A DNA stretch of 64,000 bases from Micrococcales bacterium 31B (GTDB lineage: Bacteria > Actinomycetota > Actinomycetes > Actinomycetales > Dermabacteraceae). The translations under genes and the position numbers were made by a program. This document shows positions 51,001 through 59,581 of the stretch, one piece after another (the stretch's first letter is position 1; each line of letters begins with the position of its first letter). The notes under the pieces are model-generated. The model ran no database searches, was not told the origin of the DNA, and was given only the letters and a program-made list of their open reading frames with translations. The DNA lies in contig JAFFTF010000003.1 of NCBI GenBank assembly GCA_022803075.1, positions 38,037-102,036 of the forward strand, read 5' to 3'.

Positions 51001-51086
51001 ACTCGAGGCTGCCGGCAGCAGGCCCTGCCCCACAGCCGTGGGCGACACAACAGGCTGCCCGGCGCCCCCGCATCGCGGCTACTCCC

Positions 51087-51644
51087 TTAGCCCTCGTCGT
51101 CATGCATGTGCACCGTGCGCCCTTCGCGGTCGAAGAGCATGATGAGCTCGGCCGCCCCTCCCTCGGCGACGAATGCGTGCGGGGTCATCGTGCCGAACTC
51201 GGCCGCCTCGCCCGCCTGCACCACCACCTCGCGCTCCCCCAAGAACAGGCGAACGCGCCCCTCGAGCACGAAGAACCAGTCATGACCGGGGTGCACCCGC
51301 TGCTCGGGCACCGCAGCCGTGGGTTCGAGGCGAATCTTGAGGGCCTGCAAGTTACCCGTCGACTTCGACAGCATCCAGGTGGTGCGCGAGCCTTCGTGGC
51401 TGGCCGTCGGCCTGATCACGACGTCGTCGTCGGTGTCGGTCTCGAGTAGGGTTTCGACATCCGTGCGGAGCGCTCGCGCGAGAGGCAGCAGCACATCGAG
51501 GCTGATCGCCCGCTTGCCAGTCTCTATGCGGCTGATGGTGGATGGGCTCAGGTGGGAGCGCGCGGCCAGATCATCGAGCGAGAGGGACTGCGACTGCCGT
51601 AGGCTGCGCAGCCGGGTGCGCACGATGTGTTCAATCTCAGACAT
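51087..51644 (-). CDS. XRE-family regulator with cupin domain
   Basis: 185 residues from the ATG at 51644 (GGAG upstream). Helix-turn-helix SLDDLAARSHLSPSTISRIETGKRAISLDVLLPLARAL is followed by a cupin barrel (HPGHDWFFVLEGRVRLFLGEREVVVQAGEAAEFGTMTPHAF). Such regulators sense a small ligand. Divergent from the oxidoreductase-methyltransferase fusion, which it likely controls through the dyad between them. Confidence 0.87.
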   Translation of the reverse strand: MSEIEHIVRTRLRSLRQSQSLSLDDLAARSHLSPSTISRIETGKRAISLDVLLPLARALRTDVETLLETDTDDDVVIRPTASHEGSRTTWMLSKSTGNLQALKIRLEPTAAVPEQRVHPGHDWFFVLEGRVRLFLGEREVVVQAGEAAEFGTMTPHAFVAEGGAAELIMLFDREGRTVHMHDDEG

Positions 51645-51670
51645 GGTGACTCCTCGCCAATCCGTGCAAT

Positions 51671-51696
51671 CTTGCAGATTTTGCGAATACTGCAAG
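51671..51696. promoter_or_regulatory. Inverted repeat CTTGCAG-N12-CTGCAAG
   Basis: Perfect seven-base arms (51671-51677 and 51690-51696) in the 91-base divergent gap, with a further half-site-like TGCAA just before. A good candidate operator for the XRE-cupin regulator. Confidence 0.55.
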
Positions 51697-51735
51697 AGTC
51701 TATGCGATATTGGCATGCGCTGCTAGCATCCCAGC

Positions 51736-53394
51736 ATGACGAACCATCCGCACCACGCGAACCATCCGCACCACGCGGCCAACCCGCCCGATTCGGCCAA
51801 CCCGCCCGGCGCGGCGTCCCACCGCACGATCACCCGCTATGCCGACGTCGCGATCATTGGTGGCTCCGCGGCCGGCCTCGCAACCGCCCTGCAAGTCTCT
51901 CGCCAGCTGAGATCGGTGATTGTGATCGACTCCGGCGAACCGCGCAACGCTCCCGCCTCGTCAATGCACAGCTACCTCGGCCACGAGGGGCGCTCCCCCG
52001 CGGGCCTCCTCGAGATCGCGCGCGCCGAGGTTCGCTCTTACGGCGCCGAGGTCCTGACCGGGCGCGCCACCCGCATCACCCGCACCGAGACCGGCTTTCG
52101 CATAGAACTGACCGGGGGCCACGAACTGCACGCGCGGCGCGTTGTCGCGGCCACGGGCCAGCGCGACGAATTGCCCGAGATTTCCGGCCTCGCCCAACAC
52201 TGGGGCGCGTCGGTAATTCACTGCCCGTTCTGCCACGGCTACGAGGCCCGCGACGGCCGCATCGTCGCCCTCATCACGTCGCCCCAGGGCCTCCACGCGG
52301 TGCCCCTGCTGCGCTCCTTGACGCAGCGACTCACCGTCGTCGTGCATGCCGGCGTGCCCGCCGACGACCCGGAACTCGCCACGTTCGCTGCGGCGGGCAT
52401 CCGGGTGATCGCTACACCCGTGCGGCGCGTCCGCAGCGACTCCGCGGGCAGGCTACGCGCGCTTGAGCTGACCGACGGCACCGAGGTGGAGGCCGACACC
52501 ATTCTCGTGGGCACCCGCCTGCATGCGAGGGCGGACGCCCTGGCCGGCGTTGGCCTCGTCGCCACCGAACACCCCAGCGGCGTGGCAACGTACATCGAGG
52601 CCGACGCCGTCACCGGCCTCACCGCCGCGCCCCACGTGTACGCCGTCGGAACCCTCGTCGAGCCGATGCTGCAGGTGCTGCCAAGCGCGGCCGCCGGCAC
52701 GCGAGTGGGGGCGATGGTGAGCGCCGACCTCGCCCGCGAGGACCTCGAGGCCGCCGCCCGCCCCGTCGCCCATGCCGCCGATTGGGACCATCGCTATAGC
52801 GGTGACCTGCAATGGAGCGGAAACCCCAACGGCTCGCTCGTGGCCGAGGTCTCGGGCCTCACCCCGGGCACAGCCCTCGACATCGGAGCGGGAGAGGGCG
52901 GAGACGCCATCTGGCTCGCGGAACACGGCTGGCGAGTCACGGCGAACGACATCTCTCAGCAGGCGCTGCTTAAGATTCGCGAGGTCGCGCGACGGCGGTC
53001 GGTGCCGGTCGAGACCCTCCTGGCGGATGCGAACGCGGCCGACCCCTTCGGCGGCGCCCGTTTCGACCTGGTGACGGCGGCGTATGCGTCGATCCCGCGC
53101 ACCCCCGACTCCCGCGGAATCGAGAACTTTCTGCGTGCCGTGGCGCCGGGCGGCCGCCTGCTGCTGATTAATCACGACCTGAGCGATATGGGCGCGGTGC
53201 TAGCGGGCGCGGGCGGCGACGCCACCCGCCCCTTCGACCACGAGGCGTTCGTCGACACCGACGCCTTCGCGGCGGCGCTGCAGGCCTCGCCCGACTGGGA
53301 AATCGAGGTGCACGAACGTCGCGAGCGCTCCGCTGGAGCGGCCTCGGGCCACCACGTTCGTGACGTCGTGCTACGCGCCCGCCGAATCGCCTAG
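51736..53394 (+). CDS. Fused thioredoxin-reductase-like oxidoreductase and SAM methyltransferase
   Basis: 552 residues. An N-terminal low-complexity tract of repeated NHPHHA units leads to a pyridine-nucleotide oxidoreductase: FAD motif IIGGSAAGLAT (40-50), redox pair C163-P-F-C166 (IHCPFCHGYE) and a Gly-Thr-Arg FAD-closing segment near 310. From ~350 a class I methyltransferase follows (motif I ALDIGAGEGGDAIWLAEHG, 380-398; FDLVTAAYASIPR; APGGRLLLINHD). This fusion is found in many actinobacteria. It may detoxify a thiol- or metalloid-type compound by reduction then methylation (inference). Confidence 0.85.
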   Translation: MTNHPHHANHPHHAANPPDSANPPGAASHRTITRYADVAIIGGSAAGLATALQVSRQLRSVIVIDSGEPRNAPASSMHSYLGHEGRSPAGLLEIARAEVRSYGAEVLTGRATRITRTETGFRIELTGGHELHARRVVAATGQRDELPEISGLAQHWGASVIHCPFCHGYEARDGRIVALITSPQGLHAVPLLRSLTQRLTVVVHAGVPADDPELATFAAAGIRVIATPVRRVRSDSAGRLRALELTDGTEVEADTILVGTRLHARADALAGVGLVATEHPSGVATYIEADAVTGLTAAPHVYAVGTLVEPMLQVLPSAAAGTRVGAMVSADLAREDLEAAARPVAHAADWDHRYSGDLQWSGNPNGSLVAEVSGLTPGTALDIGAGEGGDAIWLAEHGWRVTANDISQQALLKIREVARRRSVPVETLLADANAADPFGGARFDLVTAAYASIPRTPDSRGIENFLRAVAPGGRLLLINHDLSDMGAVLAGAGGDATRPFDHEAFVDTDAFAAALQASPDWEIEVHERRERSAGAASGHHVRDVVLRARRIA

Positions 53395-53782
53395 GGCGCC
53401 GGGGCCCTGTCGGTGGCGTCGTCGCGAGGTTCGAGCACCTTGGCCATGCCGAAGTTGGTCATGGCCACTCCCCCGGTCACGGGGTGTTGCTCGGCCACCA
53501 TCTGAAGGCCGGACGCCTCGAGGGCTGGCCTGGCCGTGCTACTGACGTTGGAGAATCCGACTGGTTCCGCGTCGGCCCCTGCCACGAAGGTGTTGCGCGC
53601 AGGCAACGCGGGGACCCACCCCAGGAGGGCCCGGGCGTCCGGCCAGGACACGCCGAAATCTGTTCGGGCGAATAATCTGCCGCTGCCGTGACGGTAATGG
53701 CCGTCACGAATCTGCGCAGGGCCGCGGGGGCGTCGGAGGGGTCGTAGGGGCTGACGCGTGCGTGGGCGGCGGAGGCGGTCAC
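53391..53782 (-). pseudogene. GNAT acetyltransferase remnant with frameshift and internal deletion
   Basis: A GTG at 53782 starts TASAAHARVSPYDPSDAPAALRRFVTAITVTAAADYSPEQISA, a normal GNAT N-terminus. Near 53645-53655 the reading moves to another frame (WPDARALLGWVPALPARNTFVAGADAEPVGFS). That frame jumps directly to NVSSTARPALEASGLQMVAEQHPVTGGVAMTNFGMAKVL, the normal C-terminus, so the ~50-60 residue acetyl-CoA-binding core is missing. Non-functional. Its first bases overlap the end of the fusion gene. Confidence 0.65.
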
Positions 53783-53840
53783 GGCACCATTGTGGCACCG
53801 GCCGATCTCCGCACCATCGAAGCCCGGCCGACACCGCTGC

Positions 53841-54707
53841 TCAGGCGCGCTCGATCGGAAACCAGAGCTCACACGTCGCCGAGCTAAAGTCGGCAGCGCG
53901 CTCAAGGACCGCGACGATCGAGGGGCCGGGGCGCAACCGCCAAGGATTCGACGGGAACCACTCCGTCGCCGACGCCGCGTAAGCCGATTGGAGTGCCGAC
54001 GGGTGCTCCCCCACGGTGCGGAAGACAACCCACGATCCGCCCTCGGCTTCGATCGCATCGAGGTCATCGGGCACGTCAGAGTCGGCGTCGACCGCGACCC
54101 CATGCAAGTAGGTCAGTTCGCTGCCCTGGGCGTAGTCGGGATCGACGTCGGCGCTTACCTGCAACAGGCCAGCGGGAGACGTTCCGCTGAGCTGCTTAAG
54201 ACGCTCATGCTCGGTAGCGGGCAAGGAGGCAATGTGCTGCTGAATGTGCGAGTTGATGCCTTCGTGGATCAGTGGCACGCGGGCGGCGTGTCCGATCAAG
54301 CGGAACGCGGGTCGTTCGATGATTCTGGCGTCCATGGGGTCACTCCCTTCGACGGTCAGGCGGAACCTGAGTTGCGGATAGTTTCGAAGGGGACCGCCAT
54401 CGCGACGGACGTCGCCGTGACTCACGCCATGCACGGCTCGGAACGCTCTACCAAACGCCTCGGTCGACCCGTATCCATATCGCACGGCAATCGTGAGGTA
54501 GTCCTCGTCGCCAACGACGTCTGCAGCCGCGAGCGCCATGCGCCGACGACGCACGTATTCCGACACGGGAACGCCCGCTAGCGACGAGAACATGCGACGA
54601 GCGTGATAGCCCGTCGTCCCCATCTGTGCGGCGAGGGCGTCGATGTCGATGTCCTCTCCGATGTGCTTCTCGATCACGTCTACGAGGCGGTTAAGGATTT
54701 CGATCAT
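53841..54707 (-). CDS. AraC-family regulator with GyrI-like effector domain
   Basis: 288 residues: N-terminal AraC DNA-binding domain (NRLVDVIEKHIGEDIDIDALAAQMGTTGYHARRMFSSLAGVPVSEYVRRRRMALAAADVV; TIAVRYGYGSTEAFGRAFRAVHG) and a C-terminal GyrI-like ligand domain (MDARIIERPAFRLIGHAARVPL). A diverged copy of its first ~37 codons and upstream region occurs at 58122-58236. It lies 13 bases downstream of a decayed vapC. Confidence 0.87.
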   Translation of the reverse strand: MIEILNRLVDVIEKHIGEDIDIDALAAQMGTTGYHARRMFSSLAGVPVSEYVRRRRMALAAADVVGDEDYLTIAVRYGYGSTEAFGRAFRAVHGVSHGDVRRDGGPLRNYPQLRFRLTVEGSDPMDARIIERPAFRLIGHAARVPLIHEGINSHIQQHIASLPATEHERLKQLSGTSPAGLLQVSADVDPDYAQGSELTYLHGVAVDADSDVPDDLDAIEAEGGSWVVFRTVGEHPSALQSAYAASATEWFPSNPWRLRPGPSIVAVLERAADFSSATCELWFPIERA

Positions 54708-54887
54708 GGTGCTCCCTTCTCAACTAAGTCTCCTCGGCCGGGGAGTCCCTCGCCCGACCTTTCCGGTCCTGTTTTGTCGGATCCATTGCGCATCCCGAGG
54801 ACCCCAGTCGAACCTGGGCGGAAGGCGGTGCCGACCAAACACTGCCTCACTATCGCGTGGGTTCACGCGATTCTCAGCCACGTCACC

Positions 54888-55046
54888 CGAGCGGGCGGAA
54901 AAACCCAGTTCGAGTTGGGTCACTGTCGAAATGTGCACCAGCCCGCGCTCGATGCGCGAGTTCCACTCGGCGATGCTCGCTGCCTGGCCCGCCTGCAAGT
55001 GTGCGTATGCCGACTTGTCGACCAGCCGGTTCGTATTCACAACCAC
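54888..55046 (-). pseudogene. Decayed VapC toxin (N-terminal 53 codons)
   Basis: The first ~53 residues ([47 protein letters not shown]) match the VapC encoded at 58483-58902. Then the sequence passes directly into a stretch that is non-coding in the other copy, so about 85 C-terminal residues and the region beyond them are deleted. vapB is also absent: the start lies directly beside a degenerate operator (55058-55073). Confidence 0.75.
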
Positions 55047-55624
55047 CCCGGCTGCGATGACATTGCGATATCACCCACCCTCTAATGCTGCACACAAGCG
55101 CCCTGGTGTCGCGACTGGGCCATCCTTCCGACATCACACCTTCGGCTTGGTCGCCTTGGCTAACGAGGGCAACTTGACCACGAGAAACCGAACTGTGCTA
55201 AATCGATCCGCGATCATCTGCGAATGTGGCTCGCCCGGTTTGTTAGAGAGCAGCAGGGCGCGCATCGTGATATCGCCTACCTAGTCATCATCGTCGTAGC
55301 GCCCGGCGAAGCGGGAGATATGGTCGACTCGATCTCAAGCGCGCAGAAACCGATCCTGGAAGTTCCCCACCTTCGCAAGGTCGACGTGGCCGATCGGGTG
55401 TTGTTGGTCGAACCAGGTGGGCACTTGGGAGTGCGCATGTAGTGCTTACACCCACGCCAACGACAAGCCGGCGTCTTTCACTGATCGTGCCTGACACGAC
55501 TCGCGCCGCAGGAGGGCCCCGCCTCAGCGCTCGGCTCCAAGACCTGGTCAAGGCGCGTTCGACGCCACGAATTAATCTAGGTAGACTGATCTACCTAGAC
55601 CGCCAGAGAGAAAGGTGCCACGAA
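55047..55624. other. Degenerate region upstream of the TetR gene
   Basis: 578 bases without a supported gene. It holds the operator-like TGACATTGCGATATCA (55058-55073), a 43-codon - strand frame at 55134-55265 (begins MRALLLSNKPGEPHSQMIADRF) with TGATATCGC just upstream at 55268-55276, and further short - strand frames (PTWFDQQHPIGHVDLAKVGNFQDRF) that look like pieces of a decayed gene I cannot identify. The TetR operator lies at the right end. Confidence 0.45.
55576..55599. promoter_or_regulatory. Perfect TetR-type operator
   Basis: Ten-base arms TCTAGGTAGA and TCTACCTAGA flank a 4-base centre, 26 bases before the TetR start. Size and symmetry are those of TetR-family operators, so the gene is probably autoregulated. 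Confidence 0.7.
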
Positions 55625-56194
55625 TTGTCAGATCAACGGATTGTGCCAGCCCGCACGCGCCTGCTCGACGCAGCATCGCGGCTGTTCTACGCACAGGGCA
55701 TGACCGCAACGGGGATTGACGCGATCACCGCTGAGGCCGGGGTGGCCAAGATGAGCCTCTACAACAATTTCTCGTCGAAGGACGAGTTGATTTCGGCGTA
55801 CATCGAGGCGCGTCACGAGGAGTGGCTGGATCTGTATCGGGACCGCGCCGAGGCGACGAGCACGCCGTCCGAGCGAGTGCTTGCCGTCTTCGACGCCTAC
55901 GCCGATCACGCGTCCCACGAATACGAGCATGGCTTTCGTGGATGCGGGCTGCTGAATGCGGCCGCGGAGCTACCGGTCGGCTCGGCTGGCCGCGACGCTG
56001 TGCGTCGCCACAAAGAGCAGGTCGAACAGATTCTCCTGGATGCGCTGGTGGAAGCCGGTGCAACCGATCCTGCAGGAACGGCGGAACACTTCTCGTTTCT
56101 CCTTGAGGGGGCGATGTGCCGCGCGGGGCTGGAGGGGAGTCCGGCGCGCGTGCTGGCGGCTCGGCGGCTGGCGGCTTCCCTACTGGGGCGCTGA
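55625..56194 (+). CDS. TetR-family regulator
   Basis: 189 residues from the TTG at 55625 (GAAAGG upstream). N-terminal helix-turn-helix ARTRLLDAASRLFYAQGMTATGIDAITAEAGVAKMSLYNNFSSKDELISAYIE. The C-terminal domain is of the QacR/YvkB-like size. Its stop overlaps the start of the EamA transporter gene (TGATG), so it controls that transporter through the operator at 55576-55599. Confidence 0.88.
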   Translation: MSDQRIVPARTRLLDAASRLFYAQGMTATGIDAITAEAGVAKMSLYNNFSSKDELISAYIEARHEEWLDLYRDRAEATSTPSERVLAVFDAYADHASHEYEHGFRGCGLLNAAAELPVGSAGRDAVRRHKEQVEQILLDALVEAGATDPAGTAEHFSFLLEGAMCRAGLEGSPARVLAARRLAASLLGR

Positions 56195-57165
56195 TGAGCC
56201 GAAACCGACTGTTAGGTATCGCGGCCATCACTGTCACGTCACTTCTCTGGGGCACAACGGGTACCGCGGCGACATTCGCACCGGACGCCGGTCCACTCGC
56301 GATTGGCGCGGCTGCACTCGGCATCGGCGGACTCCTGCAGGCCGCGGTCGCCATCCCCGCGCTGCGCCGGTCACGAGCCTCGCTCCGCGCGCGACTCGGC
56401 GTCGTAGTGCTGGGTGCGATGGCCGTGGCCGTGTACCCGCTGGCGTTTTACAGTTCGATGCACTACGCGGGTGTGGCCATCGGCTCGGTGATCTCGCTGG
56501 CATCGGCACCGCTTGCGTCCGGTCTGCTCGAGCGACTCGTAGACGCGTCGCCGCTGAGCCGCTGGTGGGTGCTGGCCGCGGGGCTGGGCATCGCCGGCAG
56601 CACCGTGCTGTGTGCGTCGAAGCTTGAGGGGCCTGCCGCGGATGCGACATCGAGCTTCATCGGGATCGGACTCGGGCTTGTCGCCGGGGCGACCTACGCA
56701 GTGTACTCGTGGGTCGTGCACGGTCTGATGCGCTCGGGCATCGACCGTCCCGCGGCGATGGGCTCCGTGTTCGGCACGGGTGGGGCTCTGCTACTCCCGG
56801 TGCTGCTGCTGACCGGCGCGCCGCTGGTCGCCTCCGCGCAGAACCTCGCGGTGGCGGGATACATGGCTCTGGTGCCGATGTTCGTTGGCTACCTGGTCTT
56901 CGGCTATGGGCTCACGAAGGTCACCGCGAGCACCGCGACCACCGTGACCCTGACCGAGCCGGCGATCGCTACCGTCCTGGCCGTAGCGGTCGTCGGCGAA
57001 CGCCTCAGCCCGCTCGGCTGGATGGGCCTGTGCGTAATCGGCATCGCACTGCTCATCCTCGCCTTCGCTCCGGCCAACGCGGCGTCGCCGCCCCGCACTC
57101 TCTCGGGCGGTGAAGCGCTTCATGAACCGGAACGAGCAGACACGTCAACCGCGCAGTCTGGATGA
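56194..57165 (+). CDS. EamA/DMT-family transporter
   Basis: 323 residues from the ATG at 56194. Ten membrane segments in two EamA repeats (LLGIAAITVTSLLWGTTGTAATFAPDAGPLAIGAAALGIGGLLQ; FIGIGLGLVAGATYAVYSWVV; TASTATTVTLTEPAIATVLAVAVVGERLSPLGWMGLCVIGIALL). The motif LTEPAIATVLAVAVVGERL is typical. Probably exports a metabolite or drug; co-transcribed with its TetR regulator. Confidence 0.9.
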   Translation: MSRNRLLGIAAITVTSLLWGTTGTAATFAPDAGPLAIGAAALGIGGLLQAAVAIPALRRSRASLRARLGVVVLGAMAVAVYPLAFYSSMHYAGVAIGSVISLASAPLASGLLERLVDASPLSRWWVLAAGLGIAGSTVLCASKLEGPAADATSSFIGIGLGLVAGATYAVYSWVVHGLMRSGIDRPAAMGSVFGTGGALLLPVLLLTGAPLVASAQNLAVAGYMALVPMFVGYLVFGYGLTKVTASTATTVTLTEPAIATVLAVAVVGERLSPLGWMGLCVIGIALLILAFAPANAASPPRTLSGGEALHEPERADTSTAQSG

Positions 57166-57257
57166 GGTCACAAGTACGTTCCGGCCTCCGTCAGGCTGAC
57201 CTTACCCTCGAGACGCAGGCCTTTACAGGACGCTTCTATTTTGAAAGCATCCTGCAC

Positions 57258-57662
57258 ATGAGCCTTTTCATCACTTGCCCCGTCGACAGCGTCGAACGCG
57301 CGACCGCTTTCTACACAGCTCTCGGCTGGCAGTTCAACCCCGAGATGTCCAGTGAGAATGTGTCGTGCTTCTCTATCGCGACCGACCAATACGTCATGCT
57401 CGGCAGTCGCGAAATGTATGCCAGCGTCGGCGCCACCGAGGAGATGGTCGGCGGACCCGACACGCCTTCAAAGGTGACGGTGTCCTTCAGTCTCGACAGC
57501 CGCGAGGCCGTCGATGAACTTGTAGAGCGCGCCGGCGCTGCGGGCGGCCGCATCGGAGACACCGATGACTACCCGTTCATGTATCAGCGTCAGTTCGATG
57601 ACCCTGACGGCTACCACTATTCGCCATTCTGGATGAAGCCGGACGGCCCTACAGACGAGTGA
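57258..57662 (+). CDS. VOC (glyoxalase/bleomycin resistance) family protein
   Basis: 134 residues from the ATG at 57258. VOC fold: LFITCPVDSVERATAFYTALGWQFNPEMSSENVSCFSIATDQYVMLGSREMY and a C-terminal FDDPDGYHYSPFWM. The PhnB/YaeR-like branch; substrate unknown. Confidence 0.85.
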   Translation: MSLFITCPVDSVERATAFYTALGWQFNPEMSSENVSCFSIATDQYVMLGSREMYASVGATEEMVGGPDTPSKVTVSFSLDSREAVDELVERAGAAGGRIGDTDDYPFMYQRQFDDPDGYHYSPFWMKPDGPTDE

Positions 57663-57769
57663 GCGACGTCGAACCATCGCTCGCGACACCAGGGCGGGCC
57701 GACGTCCGGACCGCTCTCGCCCACGCAGCGGATCAGGTTCTGCCCATACCGCCATCGCCCGGGCGAAGC

Positions 57770-58000
57770 TCAGACGTCATCAGGCACTGCGCCTTCGGAG
57801 AGATCCCACGGCGTGAAGTCATCCCAATACTCCGCGTCCGCACCGCGAAATGCCCGGTCGAATGACTCCATGCGACGACAACGCTCATAGGCGTCGAGCA
57901 AACTCTCGATCAGCCTTGCAGCTGGGAGCCCCCGTTCCTTGGAACCACATTTAATGCGATCCCGGAGCTCAGTCGACACCTTGATGGTCGTCATATTCAT
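57770..58000 (-). CDS. Orphan ribbon-helix-helix antitoxin-like protein
   Basis: 76 residues from the ATG at 58000 (the ATG at 57994 is an alternative). TTIKVSTELRDRIKCGSKERGLPAARLIESLLDAYERCRR is a ribbon-helix-helix DNA-binding segment, followed by an acidic toxin-binding-like tail (DAEYWDDFTPWDLSEGAVPDD) typical of MazE-class antitoxins. No toxin gene follows; the downstream bases hold only short frames. The TACCTATAGGTA palindrome lies just upstream. Confidence 0.75.
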   Translation of the reverse strand: MNMTTIKVSTELRDRIKCGSKERGLPAARLIESLLDAYERCRRMESFDRAFRGADAEYWDDFTPWDLSEGAVPDDV

Positions 58001-58010
58001 GGGCAAGGTA

Positions 58011-58022
58011 TACCTATAGGTA
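58011..58022. promoter_or_regulatory. Palindrome TACCTATAGGTA before the orphan antitoxin
   Basis: A perfect 12-base palindrome, overlapping GGTATACC (58007-58014), 11 bases upstream of the start. A likely autoregulatory site. Confidence 0.6.
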
Positions 58023-58121
58023 GCCTCCTAAGGCTACGGAACGCGGGCCGTCGACTTCACATTATGTGGCCATGGAAAACTGCCTGCGGGGCGTACCCCG
58101 TGGTCGTTGAGCCTCCCGATT

Positions 58122-58236
58122 CATGGCGAGCGTGGTAGCCCGTCGTCCCCATCTGTGCGGCGAGCGCTTCGATGTCGATATCCTCTCCCATGCCCTCCTT
58201 AACCAGGTCGACGAGGCGCCCAAAGATTTCGGTCAC
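58122..58236 (-). pseudogene. 5' fragment of an AraC-family regulator gene
   Basis: From the GTG at 58236 (AAGGGAG upstream) about 37 codons (TEIFGRLVDLVKEGMGEDIDIEALAAQMGTTGYHAR) match the start of the AraC gene at 53841-54707, then the match ends abruptly. The upstream non-coding bases to about 58410 also match 54708-54890. A truncated duplicate. Confidence 0.8.
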
Positions 58237-58482
58237 AGCGCTCCCTTCTCGAATAAATCTGATGGGCCGGCGAGTCCCTCACCCGACATTTCCGGTCCTG
58301 TTCTGTCGAATCCGTTTGCGGACCAACAAGACCCTAGTCGAACCTCACTGGATGGCGGTGCGGACCGAACACCGCCTGCCGCGAGAGTGAGTTCACGCGG
58401 TCGTCAGCGGCGTGATCACGGCAATCCGCTCACCTAAGGCACTTGGAGCCATCTCATGATCTAGGGGCTCGACATGGATGAG
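58237..58482. other. Duplicated non-coding stretch
   Basis: Bases 58237 to about 58410 match 54708-54890 (for example TTTCCGGTCCTGTT in both), the spacer between vapC and the AraC gene. The remaining ~70 bases up to the vapC stop have no counterpart in the other copy, where they are deleted with the toxin's 3' end. Confidence 0.65.
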
Positions 58483-58902
58483 TCAGACCAGCGCAAGCAT
58501 CTCCACGGACTGACCGGTGATCGCGGCGATCAACTCAAAGTCCTTGTCCAAGGCCAGCACCGTGAGGCCTGCCTTCTCCGCGGTCGCTGCGATGAGCAGG
58601 TCCGGGATGGATGGAGCACGATGCTGGCCCCGGTCGGCAAGGAGCATCTGCACCTCGAAGGCGCGGTCCTCCATCGCGGGAGTAAGGTGTTCGATCGGCA
58701 TGAGCGAGAGCGGTGGCAGTCCAAAAGCCTCGCGACCTGCCTCACCCGATCGGGCGGAGAAGCCAAGTTCGAGTCGAGTCACCGTCGAAAGACGTACCAG
58801 ACCTCGCTCGATGCGTGAGTTCCAGGTGGCGATGCTGGCCGCCTGGCCGGCTTGCATCCGCGAATACGCCGACTTGTCGATCAGCCAACTTGTTACCGCC
58901 AC
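58483..58902 (-). CDS. vapC: VapC PIN-domain toxin
   Basis: 139 residues from the GTG at 58902. PIN acidic residues are visible: LIDKSAY (first Asp), [10 protein letters not shown] (Glu), [10 protein letters not shown] (Asp) and [10 protein letters not shown] (last Asps). An Mg-dependent endoribonuclease toxin. It overlaps vapB by ten bases. A decayed copy is at 54888-55046. Confidence 0.9.
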   Translation of the reverse strand: MAVTSWLIDKSAYSRMQAGQAASIATWNSRIERGLVRLSTVTRLELGFSARSGEAGREAFGLPPLSLMPIEHLTPAMEDRAFEVQMLLADRGQHRAPSIPDLLIAATAEKAGLTVLALDKDFELIAAITGQSVEMLALV

Positions 58903-59117
58903 GCAGCGTCCATCACGTCCGGATCTTCCAGATCGCTGAAGGCCGCAGCCGACCTTCCCCAGTCGGCCGGCGTCAGTGCGACCGCAGGGTCGGAGACGGC
59001 AACACCTTCCAGCCGCCGGCGCAAGAACTCGTTGCGTGACAGGCCCAGCGCGGCAGCTTCGGCGTCAATTCGCTGTACCGCCGATTCACTGATCCCTCGT
59101 ATGAGTATGTTCGTCAT
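58893..59117 (-). CDS. vapB: VapB antitoxin
   Basis: 74 residues; ribbon-helix-helix start ([40 protein letters not shown]) then an acidic C-terminal segment ([21 protein letters not shown]) to cover the toxin site. AAGGGGG lies before the ATG at 59117, and a 16-base perfect palindrome lies 20 bases upstream. Confidence 0.88.
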   Translation of the reverse strand: MTNILIRGISESAVQRIDAEAAALGLSRNEFLRRRLEGVAVSDPAVALTPADWGRSAAAFSDLEDPDVMDAAWR

Positions 59118-59137
59118 GACAACCCCCTTGAGCTAAA

Positions 59138-59153
59138 TGATATCGCGATATCA
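59138..59153. promoter_or_regulatory. vapBC operator, palindrome TGATATCGCGATATCA
   Basis: A perfect 16-base palindrome just upstream of vapB. Ten of its bases recur in the promoter of the HepT/MntA locus (60029-60038) and a copy with two mismatches lies beside the decayed vapC (55058-55073). Confidence 0.75.
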
Positions 59154-59239
59154 CACAGTGCACCGAGCCGTGAAATCTAGCTTGGACTCGACCTTGAACC
59201 TAAACTCCGCCACGTCACGTAACGAAAATACTTCTGGCA

Positions 59240-59581
59240 TCACTCCAGGTGGTTCAGCGCCTCCAGATAGCGCTTGATGGTCGGCAGATCACCCACCAGC
59301 GTGTCCCAGACCGCTCCGTGGTCCGTTCCCTCGTAGTGATGCGCCAAGCGATCGCGCATGCGCTTGATGAGGGACCAGGGCACTTCGGGATGTCGGTCGG
59401 TCGTGTCAGCGCCCAAGCGTGAAACGTTCTCTCCGATTTTGATGATCAACGACTCCGCCGCCAAGCCCGGCACGTTCTCGGGGTCGCCCACGTACCACTC
59501 GTGTCCGCGAGCAACCATAGCAGCGCCGACATCGCAAAGTCGGGCGATCTCTCGCAACGCTGCTGCGTCTCGAGGAGTCAT
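59240..59581 (-). CDS. hepT: HEPN-domain toxin HepT
   Basis: 113 residues. The catalytic motif RDRLAHHY fits RX4-6HXY of HepT ribonuclease toxins, within RMRDRLAHHYEGTD. The start overlaps the mntA stop by four bases. HepT/MntA is a type VII toxin-antitoxin system in which the partner AMPylates the toxin Tyr. Confidence 0.88.
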   Translation of the reverse strand: MTPRDAAALREIARLCDVGAAMVARGHEWYVGDPENVPGLAAESLIIKIGENVSRLGADTTDRHPEVPWSLIKRMRDRLAHHYEGTDHGAVWDTLVGDLPTIKRYLEALNHLE

